Source: Lachnospiraceae bacterium
GTDB lineage: Bacteria > Bacillota > Clostridia > Lachnospirales > Lachnospiraceae
Length of the DNA stretch: 5,839 nt
Assembly: GCA_009774585.1 (NCBI GenBank)
Contig: VSOA01000243.1
Span: forward strand, 1-5,839
Direction of reading: 5' to 3'
The position numbers and the translations under genes were made by a program. This document shows, in pieces, positions 1 through 5,839 of the stretch; the first letter of the stretch is position 1, and each line of letters opens with the position of its first letter. Below the pieces are notes generated by a model. It had not been told where the DNA came from. It saw only the letters and a program-made list of their open reading frames with translations, and ran no database searches.

Positions 1-1034
1 GAAAAGTATATTCTGTCTATGAGTGGCTGCGCGCCATCTACGACGGCAAGAAGACGCCTAGCCGTAATGAATTTGACACTGACTATCAGGCACATGTGCA
101 TGAACTGAAAGTAACCGGCAAAATCAGCGCCTCCGAAGAAGCCACAATGCTCAAGGACAAAGAGAAACAGGTTCTCTTCGAGCTTACAAATATGTTCCAG
201 TCCGTCAACAAGATCACATTTGGACGAATCAGCTGCTTCTGTCCGATCTTCTCGGAACATAATATTCTAAAAGAGTTAGACAAATCTCTTGTGTCAGCCG
301 ACAAGGTGGCAGAAACATTTGATCAGCTTCGCTCCGTTGACTTTAGCGCATATTACCGCGAAGTGATTTACACCAATCCGAATCTTGGAATCGGTAAGGA
401 ATATGTCAGTGTTGAAATTCTTCCCGATATCATCCTGATGCCCAATATCGGCGTCAGAGGCGTTATGTGGCAGGAAATTGAAGGACGTAAGCGTACTACC
501 CCTTCGCGTATGATGATATCTATCTTCCAAATGGAAGATCTGACCAACATTCTTGTCAGACTGACCGGCGACTACCGTTGGGAGATGTGCAAACGCGTAC
601 AAGGCGCGCGCTGGAACGATATTTCGGAAGCGTCTCTTACGAGCGAATACTTCGATTACATCCAGTTCTACAAGAAAAACCACGAGCTTTCGCCGGATGC
701 CAAAGATAAGATTAAACTTAACATGCAGAAAGCCAAAAACAGCTTCAAGGAAATGTTTATCAGAGACTATGTATCATGGGTTCTGTTTGAAGGTTCCGGT
801 TCACCCAGATTAAATAAAATAGCACGTGCTATCCTGTTTACTTACTGTCCGTTCTCTAAAGAGATACGTGACAAACTTAAGATGAACCCGCTCTACAAAG
901 AAACGATGGAACGCTACGATATCAAGCTTGGACAAAAGCTTCATCATTACAACAACCTATTCCAGAAAATCAAGAATATGGGTGCGGATATTCCGCCTGA
1001 AATCAAGGCGCAACGAGAATATCTTGGTTCTTGA
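1..1034 (+). CDS. Unrecognised protein, 3' part of gene (N-terminus outside window)
   Basis: The reading frame is open from base 3 with no stop before TGA at 1032-1034, giving 343 visible residues. The GTG at 96 is internal: residues encoded upstream of it (for example YEWLRAIYDGKK) look like ordinary protein, so the true start lies left of the window. I do not recognise the family. The visible part is soluble-looking, with no membrane span, no signal peptide and no low-complexity tract. It mixes charged helical stretches with a hydrophobic, probably beta-rich centre around visible residues 138-156 (EILPDIILMPNIGVRGVMW). A Trp-rich patch follows (RWEMCKRVQGARWND, about residues 192-206). The C-terminal third is Lys-rich and helical, ending AQREYLGS. 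It is convergent with the maltodextrin operon, so nothing suggests a shared role. That it is a real coding region is fairly sure; its function is unknown. Confidence 0.8.
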   Translation, partial: KVYSVYEWLRAIYDGKKTPSRNEFDTDYQAHVHELKVTGKISASEEATMLKDKEKQVLFELTNMFQSVNKITFGRISCFCPIFSEHNILKELDKSLVSADKVAETFDQLRSVDFSAYYREVIYTNPNLGIGKEYVSVEILPDIILMPNIGVRGVMWQEIEGRKRTTPSRMMISIFQMEDLTNILVRLTGDYRWEMCKRVQGARWNDISEASLTSEYFDYIQFYKKNHELSPDAKDKIKLNMQKAKNSFKEMFIRDYVSWVLFEGSGSPRLNKIARAILFTYCPFSKEIRDKLKMNPLYKETMERYDIKLGQKLHHYNNLFQKIKNMGADIPPEIKAQREYLGS

Positions 1035-1055
1035 TATATAATATGGTTTACTGTC

Positions 1056-1091
1056 AGAAAGCCGCGTGTACAAAGCGGCTTTCTCTCATTA
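1056..1091 (+). terminator. Hairpin terminator after the unrecognised gene
   Basis: AGAAAGCCGC (1056-1065) pairs perfectly with GCGGCTTTCT (1075-1084) around a 9-base loop, starting 21 bases after the TGA. The following tract (CTCATT) is only moderately T-rich, but the T residues inside the 3' arm add to it. It fits a rho-independent terminator of modest strength for the + strand gene. Confidence 0.7.
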
Positions 1092-1234
1092 TAAAGAAAA
1101 CGGAACATTGTCATGGCTTCGCACAGGCACAGTACTATAATTAGTCTTTGCATCTTTTTTAACATCAAAATATTTTTATTATCACCTCATATTTAAGCCC
1201 TATTTAGATTTTTTCGGTTCCTTTCGCTAATATA

Positions 1235-1263
1235 TTGTTATTCTTTTGTAATATAATTATAGA
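1235..1263 (+). promoter_or_regulatory. Possible sigma-A promoter in the convergent gap
   Basis: TTGTTA (1235-1240) and TATAGA (1258-1263) are separated by exactly 17 bases in very AT-rich DNA, resembling a vegetative promoter. Nothing clearly coding lies downstream on the + strand. Transcription from about 1270 would meet the strong hairpin at 1353-1400 after roughly 130 bases. In AT-rich DNA such matches arise by chance, so this is only a candidate. Confidence 0.3.
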
Positions 1264-1299
1264 CTCTGTCGAAAAAAGGTATTATATTAATTATAGACT
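1255..1299. repeat. 11-bp direct repeat AATTATAGACT
   Basis: AATTATAGACT occurs at 1255-1265 and again at 1289-1299, 34 bases apart start to start (about three helical turns). The first copy overlaps the candidate -10 box. It could be a pair of operator half-sites, a duplicated promoter piece, or chance in AT-rich sequence. Confidence 0.35.
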
Positions 1300-1352
1300 T
1301 GATTACGGAAGTCAAGTCGGTTATAGCAATTCCGGAAGAATTCCCCTTTTAC

Positions 1353-1400
1353 ACAAGCGAAAACCTCGAAGGCACGAAACCTTCGAGGTTTTTGTTTGTA
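1353..1400. terminator. Long, probably bidirectional intrinsic terminator
   Basis: A perfect 13-bp stem, AAAACCTCGAAGG (1360-1372) with CCTTCGAGGTTTT (1380-1392), closes a 7-base loop. On the + strand RNA the stem extends to about 20 bp (ACAAGCG at 1353-1359 with TGTTTGT at 1393-1399) using two G-U pairs. The + strand reading ends in TTTTTGTTTGT, a good U-tract. The minus-strand reading ends in TTTTCGCTTGT, also usable. It begins 27 bases beyond the amylase stop on the minus strand, so it should end the maltodextrin operon, and it can also stop transcripts coming from the left. Confidence 0.85.
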
Positions 1401-1426
1401 GATTTTCTGTAAAACTATGAGCGCTT

Positions 1427-3160
1427 CTATTTCAGCACCATCACCGAATAACCCGGCATCGTCGCCTTACCGCCGTCAAGCCGAATCTGCTCCTCACCTG
1501 TCGGAAGCATCGCCCGTACCTCTGAATGCTCCCCAACCGGATTCCCATTGACTGTGATACTGCTCAAATCTATATTTTCTGTCTCCGCACCTGTCACAAA
1601 CACCAGAAGCACCTCTGAGCCTTCATAGCTTTTCCGAAGCACACACACTGTATCTGTGGACGCGTCTTTCAGATATTCAGTCACCCCTCTGCCTATCTCA
1701 GGATTCTGGTTTCTTACCTTAATCACCTTTTTATAGAACTGATATACAGAGCCGGCGTCTGCCTGCTGTTCCTCCAGACTCTCAAACTTCATCTTCACGT
1801 CGTCCATATCCGCCGGACCGACACACATGCCTTCTGCACCGGCATCCATACTCCAATACATAGGCGCACGCTTATTCTCATCCTTACCTGCGCCTTTCAT
1901 TCCCAGTTCCTCTCCGTAATACACAAAAGCCGAGCCACTCATGAACAGATTCATCGCCGCCGCAAGCTTCGTCTGATTTGGAGAATTATCTCCGGCATAA
2001 TAACCGGCGCTCCTGCCCAGATCGTGGTTCGTGTAGAACGGCGCATCAATATAATTCTCGTTATAAGCGCCAAAGACTTCCTGCAAAGACGCTACCGTCT
2101 CCCCATATTTAGAAGCCGGAGAGCCATTCAGCACTTTGGAAATAATACCATCCTTATCTGCAAAAGCAAAATTAAAAACACTGTCAATACCGCTCTCATA
2201 GTAGGGCGCATATTCTGTCATCGGAAGCCATGCTTCACCAACCAAGTAAGCATCTTCTTTCTGGGCTTTCACAGTATCGTTCAGCCATGAAAGAAATTCA
2301 ATATTTGTCTGCGGCGCTCCGCTGTAATACTCTTTGACTGCATCGAGACGAAAACCACCTACACCCATATCCAGCCAATATCCCGTAATCTGTGAAATTT
2401 CCTCGCGCAGCGCCTCACAGTCGAGATTCAGATCCGGCATTTCCGACCAGAACTGTGCTTCATAATACCAGTCTGTGCCTTCCACCGCATAATAGCCTCC
2501 GCCCTGCTCTTTAGTAAAATGATAGTAATCGAAATAAGGACATTCCTCCACGCTCGGATTCCCGTCTCCTAATCCCTGAAGATAAGAATATGCCTCTTGG
2601 AACCATGGATTCTGCGAAGAACTGTGATTTAGCACCAAATCCATGATAACTTTAATCCCACGTTTATCACACTCTTCAAGCAATTCTTCAAAGTCGTCGA
2701 GCGTACCGTATTCTTCATCTATCCCATAATAATCTGCAACATCATATTTATGATAGGTAGGCGAAGGATTCACCGGCATCAGCCAAATCCCGTTACATCC
2801 TAAGTCCGTATCCGTGCTATCGTCTCCGTCGTTAATATAGTCCAGCTTCGAGATGAGCCCCTGCAGGTCGCCGATTCCGTCTCCGTCGCTGTCACAGAAC
2901 GAATAAACGAACACCTCATAATAGGTACGATAATTATCATCAATAACATTGAGAGGAATGCTGTCGGTCGCGTCTTCCGCATTCTGAACTGTCTCCACAT
3001 TCTGAACTGTCTCCGCATCGGCGCCCTCTACGCTCTGCTCCCCGTTAGCTGCTGCATTCCCTGCCGGCTCATTTCCGCCATTTGTTCCGCATGCCGAAAG
3101 AATCATCATCGCAGATAATATAATAGATGCTATTTTTATACTGTTTCTATTTCTTCTCAT
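1427..3160 (-). CDS. Extracellular alpha-amylase-family (GH13) lipoprotein
   Basis: This 577-residue glycoside hydrolase is predicted to cleave alpha-1,4-glucans or maltodextrins on the outer face of the membrane. A lipoprotein signal peptide (residues 1-23, lipobox LSAC with Cys24) is followed by an Asn/Gly/Ala/Glu-rich linker to about residue 70. The (beta/alpha)8 catalytic domain shows a calcium-loop pattern DSDGDGIGD (90-98) and all GH13 regions: DLVLNH (174-179), GFRLDAVK (269-276, nucleophile Asp273), GEAW (308-311, acid/base Glu309) and TNHD (377-380, Asp380). Region V reads MPDLN (241-245), the signature of the intermediate group (GH13_36) between oligo-1,6-glucosidases and neopullulanases. 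A beta-rich domain C (about 485-577) closes the protein; I see no carbohydrate-binding module. GGGAG lies 6 bases before the ATG. It follows malG by 131 bases and is probably the last gene of the operon. Exact substrate preference (amylase, neopullulanase-like or glucosidase) cannot be read from sequence alone. Confidence 0.95.
   Translation of the reverse strand: MRRNRNSIKIASIILSAMMILSACGTNGGNEPAGNAAANGEQSVEGADAETVQNVETVQNAEDATDSIPLNVIDDNYRTYYEVFVYSFCDSDGDGIGDLQGLISKLDYINDGDDSTDTDLGCNGIWLMPVNPSPTYHKYDVADYYGIDEEYGTLDDFEELLEECDKRGIKVIMDLVLNHSSSQNPWFQEAYSYLQGLGDGNPSVEECPYFDYYHFTKEQGGGYYAVEGTDWYYEAQFWSEMPDLNLDCEALREEISQITGYWLDMGVGGFRLDAVKEYYSGAPQTNIEFLSWLNDTVKAQKEDAYLVGEAWLPMTEYAPYYESGIDSVFNFAFADKDGIISKVLNGSPASKYGETVASLQEVFGAYNENYIDAPFYTNHDLGRSAGYYAGDNSPNQTKLAAAMNLFMSGSAFVYYGEELGMKGAGKDENKRAPMYWSMDAGAEGMCVGPADMDDVKMKFESLEEQQADAGSVYQFYKKVIKVRNQNPEIGRGVTEYLKDASTDTVCVLRKSYEGSEVLLVFVTGAETENIDLSSITVNGNPVGEHSEVRAMLPTGEEQIRLDGGKATMPGYSVMVLK
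2981..3016 (-). repeat. 18-bp in-frame tandem duplication in the amylase linker
   Basis: Two adjacent 18-base copies (2981-2998 and 2999-3016) differ at one base and encode ETVQNV-ETVQNA, residues 50-61 of the lipoprotein. They lie in the low-complexity linker between the lipid anchor and the catalytic domain. The duplication keeps the frame and would lengthen the tether by six residues. Confidence 0.85.
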
Positions 3161-3291
3161 ACTTTTCTCCCACGTTGCCGCATTGTTCTAGATTCACGTT
3201 GCCTCAATTTTCTATAACATAAGATAAGATAGGCTGCGCATTCCTGCACAGCCCACCACTTTCAATAACCCACACAAATCGTCATCTTATA
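3161..3291 (-). promoter_or_regulatory. malG-amylase spacer with hairpin and direct repeats
   Basis: This 131-base leader precedes the amylase gene. On the minus strand a hairpin GGCTGTGC / GCGCAGCC (3246-3253 with 3232-3239, 6-base loop, one G-U pair) is followed by a U-rich but interrupted tail (TATCTTATCTTATG). That fits a weak terminator or mRNA processing/stability element after malG. Closer to the start codon, GGCAACGTG occurs twice on the minus strand (3195-3203 and 3171-3179, 24 bases apart start to start), and the second copy abuts the GGGAG ribosome-binding site. I found no convincing -35/-10 pair, so read-through from the malF-malG transcript is the simplest source of amylase mRNA. 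Confidence 0.5.
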
Positions 3292-4134
3292 TTAACCTTT
3301 CACAGAGCCGCCTGTGATACCTTCCACATAACACTTCTGCATGATTACAAACAGGATAGAAATCGGAATCGCAATGATAACGCCACCCGCGCAGAATACC
3401 GAGAAGTATTTGTTAATCATGGACTTCCCTAACATATTGAAGAGTCCGATCGCTACCGTCCAGTCTGTCGCCACACCGGAATTCAGCATCAGCTTTGCAA
3501 ATACGAAATCTCCCCAAGGAGCAAGGAAAGCATTGATAACCGTGTACACGATAATCGGTTTCGACAACGGAATGATAACTGACCAGAAGATTTTCGCCTC
3601 GGAAGCGCCCTCCAGCCTCGCAGCCTCGCTCAAAGATACCGAAATCGTATCCATGAACCCTTTACAGATCAGATAACCAAGTCCCGCACCTGCGGAATAC
3701 ACGATAATCATACCAAGGTGGCTGTTCGTAAGTCCGAGCGTCTTCAAAATAAAGTAGATTGCTATCATAGACAGCACGCCCGGGAACATATTCAGGATAA
3801 TGCTGAAACTCATCAGCCCTTTTCTACCGGTAAAACGAAGCTTACTCATTGTATAAGACACCATCAATACCAAGATAGTAGAAATCAGACATGAGAAGAT
3901 TGCGATGACCAGCGTATTTAAAAACCACCTGTTATACTGCACAATCGAATCTGAATGCAGGAACAACTGCGCATAGTTATCCAGTGTCCACGTCTCCGGG
4001 AAGAAATGAGAAGTATTGATGCCCTTATATCCGCTAAACGACGTGACAAACAGCCAAAGGATCGGGATTAACCAAATCACTGACAGGAAAAGTAATACAA
4101 AATGTCTTATAATAGATTTTATCGTCTTTTTCAT
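3292..4134 (-). CDS. malG: Maltodextrin ABC transporter permease MalG
   Basis: This is an inner-membrane permease of the CUT1 sugar ABC family that pairs with MalF to form the channel for maltose/maltodextrins. Its 280 residues match the usual MalG length. Six membrane spans are visible at about 11-33, 71-97, 106-131, 140-160, 194-217 and 243-267. The cytoplasmic EAA loop reads EAARLEGA (170-177) and continues to IIPLSKP (187-193); this loop docks on the ATPase. The C-terminus GITGGSVKG is typical of MalG proteins. The ATG overlaps the TAA of malF by one base, so this start is well fixed. No ATPase gene is present in the window; Bacillota systems of this type often share an MsmX-like ATPase encoded elsewhere. 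The substrate assignment rests on similarity of style to MalG and on the neighbouring amylase. Confidence 0.93.
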   Translation of the reverse strand: MKKTIKSIIRHFVLLFLSVIWLIPILWLFVTSFSGYKGINTSHFFPETWTLDNYAQLFLHSDSIVQYNRWFLNTLVIAIFSCLISTILVLMVSYTMSKLRFTGRKGLMSFSIILNMFPGVLSMIAIYFILKTLGLTNSHLGMIIVYSAGAGLGYLICKGFMDTISVSLSEAARLEGASEAKIFWSVIIPLSKPIIVYTVINAFLAPWGDFVFAKLMLNSGVATDWTVAIGLFNMLGKSMINKYFSVFCAGGVIIAIPISILFVIMQKCYVEGITGGSVKG

Positions 4135-5561
4135 TATTGAAACTCTTCCTCCTTATCTCCCTTAATTGTTCTGGTAAATGTAACCAGAGTAAACGCCGCG
4201 CAGATGATGAATACAATAATACCGATAACGGATGCCATCTTGTAGTTATAGTACTCATTCGTCAGACGGAACAGCCATGTTACCAGCAAGTCAACTTCCT
4301 TTGCATTGGAGTTCGCCAGAAGCTGGTCGCTTGTAACGAATACATCCTGCGTCAACAGATAGATAACGTTGAAGTTGTTGATATTCTTAACAAAATCAGT
4401 GATCAGACTCGGTCCGGTTACAAACAATACATATGGCATCGTAATCTTGATGAATATCTGCAAGGGATTTGCTCCGTCAATTCTCGCACTCTCAATCTGG
4501 TCTTCCGGTATATTCATCAACACACCTGTCGCAACTAACATCTGATAAGGTATACCAATCCAGATATTGATGATAATAATCATCACCTTCGCCCAGCCGG
4601 GATTCGTCAGGAACGGAATATAGCTTAAGTTGGAAGGAACAAGCCCGATATTCTTCAGGAAATCCGTAACGCCGACGCTGTTGCAGAATGTATTGACGAT
4701 ACCGCTGTCTGCAAAGAAGTTACGAACCAGAAGCAAGGTTACGAACTGCGGCACCGCAATCGCTATGATAAAAAGCGTTCTCCACAGCTTAGGAAGCTTT
4801 GTCTTCTTATCATTGATAAACTTCGCCATCAAAATACCGCCGATATATGTGGTAAATGTAGCGAGCACTGCCCATTCCAATGTCCATGCCAATACTTTCT
4901 TAAAGGAATAACCAAAAGTAACTGTCACAGAGCTTGTAAACAAGTTCTTAAAGTTGGACCATCCTACCCAGGTAAACAATGCGTTAGGCGGCATATGTTG
5001 TTGATCGTAATTCGTGAACGCTACTGCGATCAAAACCAGAATCGGAAGAATATTCATGATAATAATACCGATTGCCGGTAAGGTCAACAACGTAATATGA
5101 AATTTTTCATTAAACATCGTCCGCACATCTTCACGGAAATTATTAATATGCTCTCCGTTCTCCTTCTGCTGCTGCAGACGATATACTGCTTTCATGTTTG
5201 AAATATAAAAAACAACAAATACAAAGATAATAAACAACGAAATAATGGAATTCAAAAGAATCAGGAAAGAGTTATCATAATCATTCACCGTACTGGTCAT
5301 GGTCAGCGGATCAAAAACCTGCTCAAATTGTACCGTACCAAGTGTTCCGAACTTAGCGAGGTTTGGAGCCGCATATCCGACACACAATACTGCAAACAGC
5401 ACCTCTACCAGACACATGATGATGCCGTTGATTACCTGTTTTCTGGCAAAATAACCTGCACCCATCAATACCACAGACAGCTTTACCCAAATATCTCCCT
5501 TGACAAAGGCAATTCCAAAATCCTTAAAATAATTTCCCATTGCGCTCAATGCCTTCTTCAT
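4134..5561 (-). CDS. malF: Maltodextrin ABC transporter permease MalF
   Basis: This 475-residue CUT1-family permease is the partner of MalG in the maltose/maltodextrin importer. Eight membrane spans can be placed at about 32-64, 98-122, 157-183, 225-248, 260-283, 323-349, 377-404 and 443-464, the topology known for MalF. The N-terminal region, with GAGYFARKQVINGI (34-47) and an extracytoplasmic segment near 65-97, is the extension typical of MalF rather than of generic sugar permeases. The EAA loop reads ESARIDGA (357-364); Ser in place of the second residue is within normal MalF variation. DLLVTWLFRLT (424-434) before the last span is also characteristic. The start is supported by GAGAGGAG six bases upstream of the ATG. 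The gene lies 222 bases after the malE-like stop, a gap rich in RNA structure, and ends overlapping malG by one base. Confidence 0.94.
   Translation of the reverse strand: MKKALSAMGNYFKDFGIAFVKGDIWVKLSVVLMGAGYFARKQVINGIIMCLVEVLFAVLCVGYAAPNLAKFGTLGTVQFEQVFDPLTMTSTVNDYDNSFLILLNSIISLFIIFVFVVFYISNMKAVYRLQQQKENGEHINNFREDVRTMFNEKFHITLLTLPAIGIIIMNILPILVLIAVAFTNYDQQHMPPNALFTWVGWSNFKNLFTSSVTVTFGYSFKKVLAWTLEWAVLATFTTYIGGILMAKFINDKKTKLPKLWRTLFIIAIAVPQFVTLLLVRNFFADSGIVNTFCNSVGVTDFLKNIGLVPSNLSYIPFLTNPGWAKVMIIIINIWIGIPYQMLVATGVLMNIPEDQIESARIDGANPLQIFIKITMPYVLFVTGPSLITDFVKNINNFNVIYLLTQDVFVTSDQLLANSNAKEVDLLVTWLFRLTNEYYNYKMASVIGIIVFIICAAFTLVTFTRTIKGDKEEEFQ
4148..4153 (-). promoter_or_regulatory. Ribosome-binding site of malG inside malF
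   Basis: AGGAGG on the minus strand lies within the last codons of malF, 13 bases before the malG ATG. This spacing is longer than the common 5-9 bases. Together with the TAATG stop/start overlap it suggests that malG translation depends largely on ribosomes finishing malF. Confidence 0.6.
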
Positions 5562-5602
5562 ACGAAACTCCTCTCAGAAGCAACTATTTTATATCCTTCT
5601 CA

Positions 5603-5636
5603 AGAAAAAGGGGCGGGCGAATGTGCACCCACCCCT
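5603..5636 (-). terminator. Intrinsic terminator between malE and malF
   Basis: On the minus strand AGGGGTGGG (5636-5628) pairs with CCCGCCCCT (5617-5609), nine pairs including one G-U, with one further G-U pair possible above. TTTTTCTTG follows immediately. GC-rich stem plus U-run is the classic rho-independent form. It lies about 40 bases before the malF start and I see no good promoter between them. Permease expression therefore probably relies on partial read-through, making this an attenuating terminator that favours the binding-protein mRNA. Confidence 0.85.
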
Positions 5637-5657
5637 AATCAAACTTTTATGATATTA

Positions 5658-5756
5658 CCGAGTTTGCGAAGCAAATTCTTTAGCGTCTCTCAGCACGCCG
5701 AGTTTGCGAAGCAAATTTTTTAGCGTCTCTCAGCACGCCGAGTTTGCGAAGCAAAT
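5658..5756 (-). repeat. Tandem 40-bp palindrome-bearing repeats (2.5 copies)
   Basis: Two full 40-base copies (5658-5697 and 5698-5737) differ at one position (C5678 against T5718), and a 19-base partial third copy follows (5738-5756). Each full unit contains the palindrome TTTGC-GAA-GCAAA, extendable to seven pairs with a G-T pair, and a second arm pair GCGT-8-ACGC (for example 5683-5698). The partial copy keeps only the first palindrome but extends it with CGAG/CTCG (5739-5760) around a one-base bulge. In the malE-malF mRNA these would fold as a row of small hairpins. It is not a CRISPR because no spacers separate the copies. It may be a local amplification of a dispersed palindromic element. 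Confidence 0.9.
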
Positions 5757-5761
5757 CTCGT

Positions 5762-5784
5762 AAACGAAATCTTTGATTTCGTTT
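5762..5784 (-). other. Perfect hairpin abutting the malE stop codon
   Basis: AAACGAAATC (5762-5771) and GATTTCGTTT (5775-5784) form a perfect 10-bp stem with a 3-base loop. The stem shares the last base of the TAA stop. No long U-tract follows on the minus strand, so it looks more like a 3' mRNA-protecting stem-loop than a terminator. It is the first element of the structured malE-malF gap. Confidence 0.75.
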
Positions 5785-5839
5785 TATTCCACAGGCGCCG
5801 TGATACCTTCTACCGTTGTATCAAGCAGTTCCTGTAAAT
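5784..5839 (-). CDS. C-terminus of MalE-like maltodextrin-binding protein (partial)
   Basis: Only the last 17 residues are present (LQELLDTTVEGITAPVE, stop TAA at 5786-5784); the gene continues beyond the right edge. An amphipathic helix followed by EGIT near the C-terminus is like the end of CUT1 extracellular solute-binding proteins. A binding-protein gene is also what usually precedes malF. In a Gram-positive host it would be a lipoprotein that delivers maltodextrins to MalF-MalG. The fragment is too short to prove identity alone; position, strand and the following malF carry most of the weight. Confidence 0.72.
   Translation of the reverse strand, partial: LQELLDTTVEGITAPVE

Larger units (their letters stand above)
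1035..1426. other. AT-rich gap between convergent genes
   Basis: This stretch of about 390 bases separates the stop of the + strand gene from the stop of the minus-strand amylase gene. It holds two hairpin terminators (1056-1091 and 1353-1400), a promoter-like pair of boxes (1235-1263), an 11-bp direct repeat and a short inverted repeat (GACTTGA 1296-1302 with TCAAGTC 1312-1318). The rest, roughly 1092-1230, is AT-rich sequence in which I see no gene. The open frame at 1235-1420 begins with TTG, lacks a ribosome-binding site and runs through the terminator hairpin, so I do not call it coding. Confidence 0.6.

Noticed and set aside
294..683. 129-codon minus-strand frame, and other frames opposite the four main genes
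   Set aside because: They are antisense shadows of well-supported coding regions and lack ribosome-binding sites or recognisable protein motifs.
1108..1141. TTGTCA and TATAAT boxes on the + strand
   Set aside because: The spacing is 22 bases, too long for a normal promoter, and no gene follows.
1235..1420. 61-codon + strand reading frame in the convergent gap
   Set aside because: It starts at TTG with no ribosome-binding site, covers AT-rich DNA and reads straight through the 20-bp terminator hairpin.
4134..5561. ESA instead of EAA in the MalF ATPase-docking loop as a sign of a defective permease
   Set aside because: Variation at this position is normal in MalF proteins; the rest of the loop, including the DGA motif, is intact.
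5590..5600. TATAAA-like box upstream of malF on the minus strand
   Set aside because: The position 17 bases upstream is GC-rich terminator sequence with no -35 match, and the box is very close to the ribosome-binding site.
5328..5723. 131-codon + strand reading frame
   Set aside because: It runs antisense to the 5' half of malF's N-terminal region, then through the terminator and tandem repeats, and its composition is unlike a protein gene.
5658..5756. Short repeats resembling a CRISPR array
   Set aside because: Copies are directly adjacent with no variable spacers, there are only 2.5 copies, and they lie inside an operon gap with no cas genes.

Overview
The window looks like a chromosomal segment of a Gram-positive, low-to-mid-GC Clostridia-type bacterium, most likely Lachnospiraceae-like. 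The pointers are strong GGAG/AGGAGG ribosome-binding sites, a lipobox-anchored extracellular amylase, a Bacillota-style MalF with a long N-terminal membrane extension, and no dedicated transporter ATPase next to the permeases. The assignment rests on gene style, not on a database match.

Layout. Bases 1-1034 (+) hold the 3' part of a protein gene I do not recognise. Its frame is open to the left edge and it is followed by a hairpin terminator. Bases 1035-1426 are an AT-rich gap between convergent genes, with a long, probably bidirectional terminator hairpin at 1353-1400 and a promoter-like pair of boxes at 1235-1263. From 1427 to the right edge everything is on the minus strand and forms one maltodextrin-use operon. 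In transcription order it contains the last 17 codons of a MalE-like binding protein (5784-5839), malF (4134-5561), malG (3292-4134) and a secreted GH13 alpha-amylase-family lipoprotein (1427-3160).

How the genes fit together. The surface-anchored GH13 enzyme would trim starch or maltodextrins outside the membrane. The binding lipoprotein would capture the products, and the MalF-MalG channel would import them, powered by an ATPase encoded elsewhere (in many Bacillota a shared MsmX/MalK-type protein). malF and malG overlap by one base (TAATG), which suggests translational coupling.

The most noteworthy part is the 222-base malE-malF gap (5562-5783). It carries a perfect 10-bp hairpin abutting the malE stop, two and a half tandem copies of a 40-bp unit made of small palindromes, and then a GC-rich hairpin followed by a U-run that looks like an intrinsic terminator facing malF. 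This arrangement should give much more binding-protein mRNA than permease mRNA. It recalls, without evident shared sequence, the REP elements in the E. coli malE-malF gap. I see no mobile element, CRISPR array, tRNA or rRNA, and no clearly new defence or biosynthetic system.
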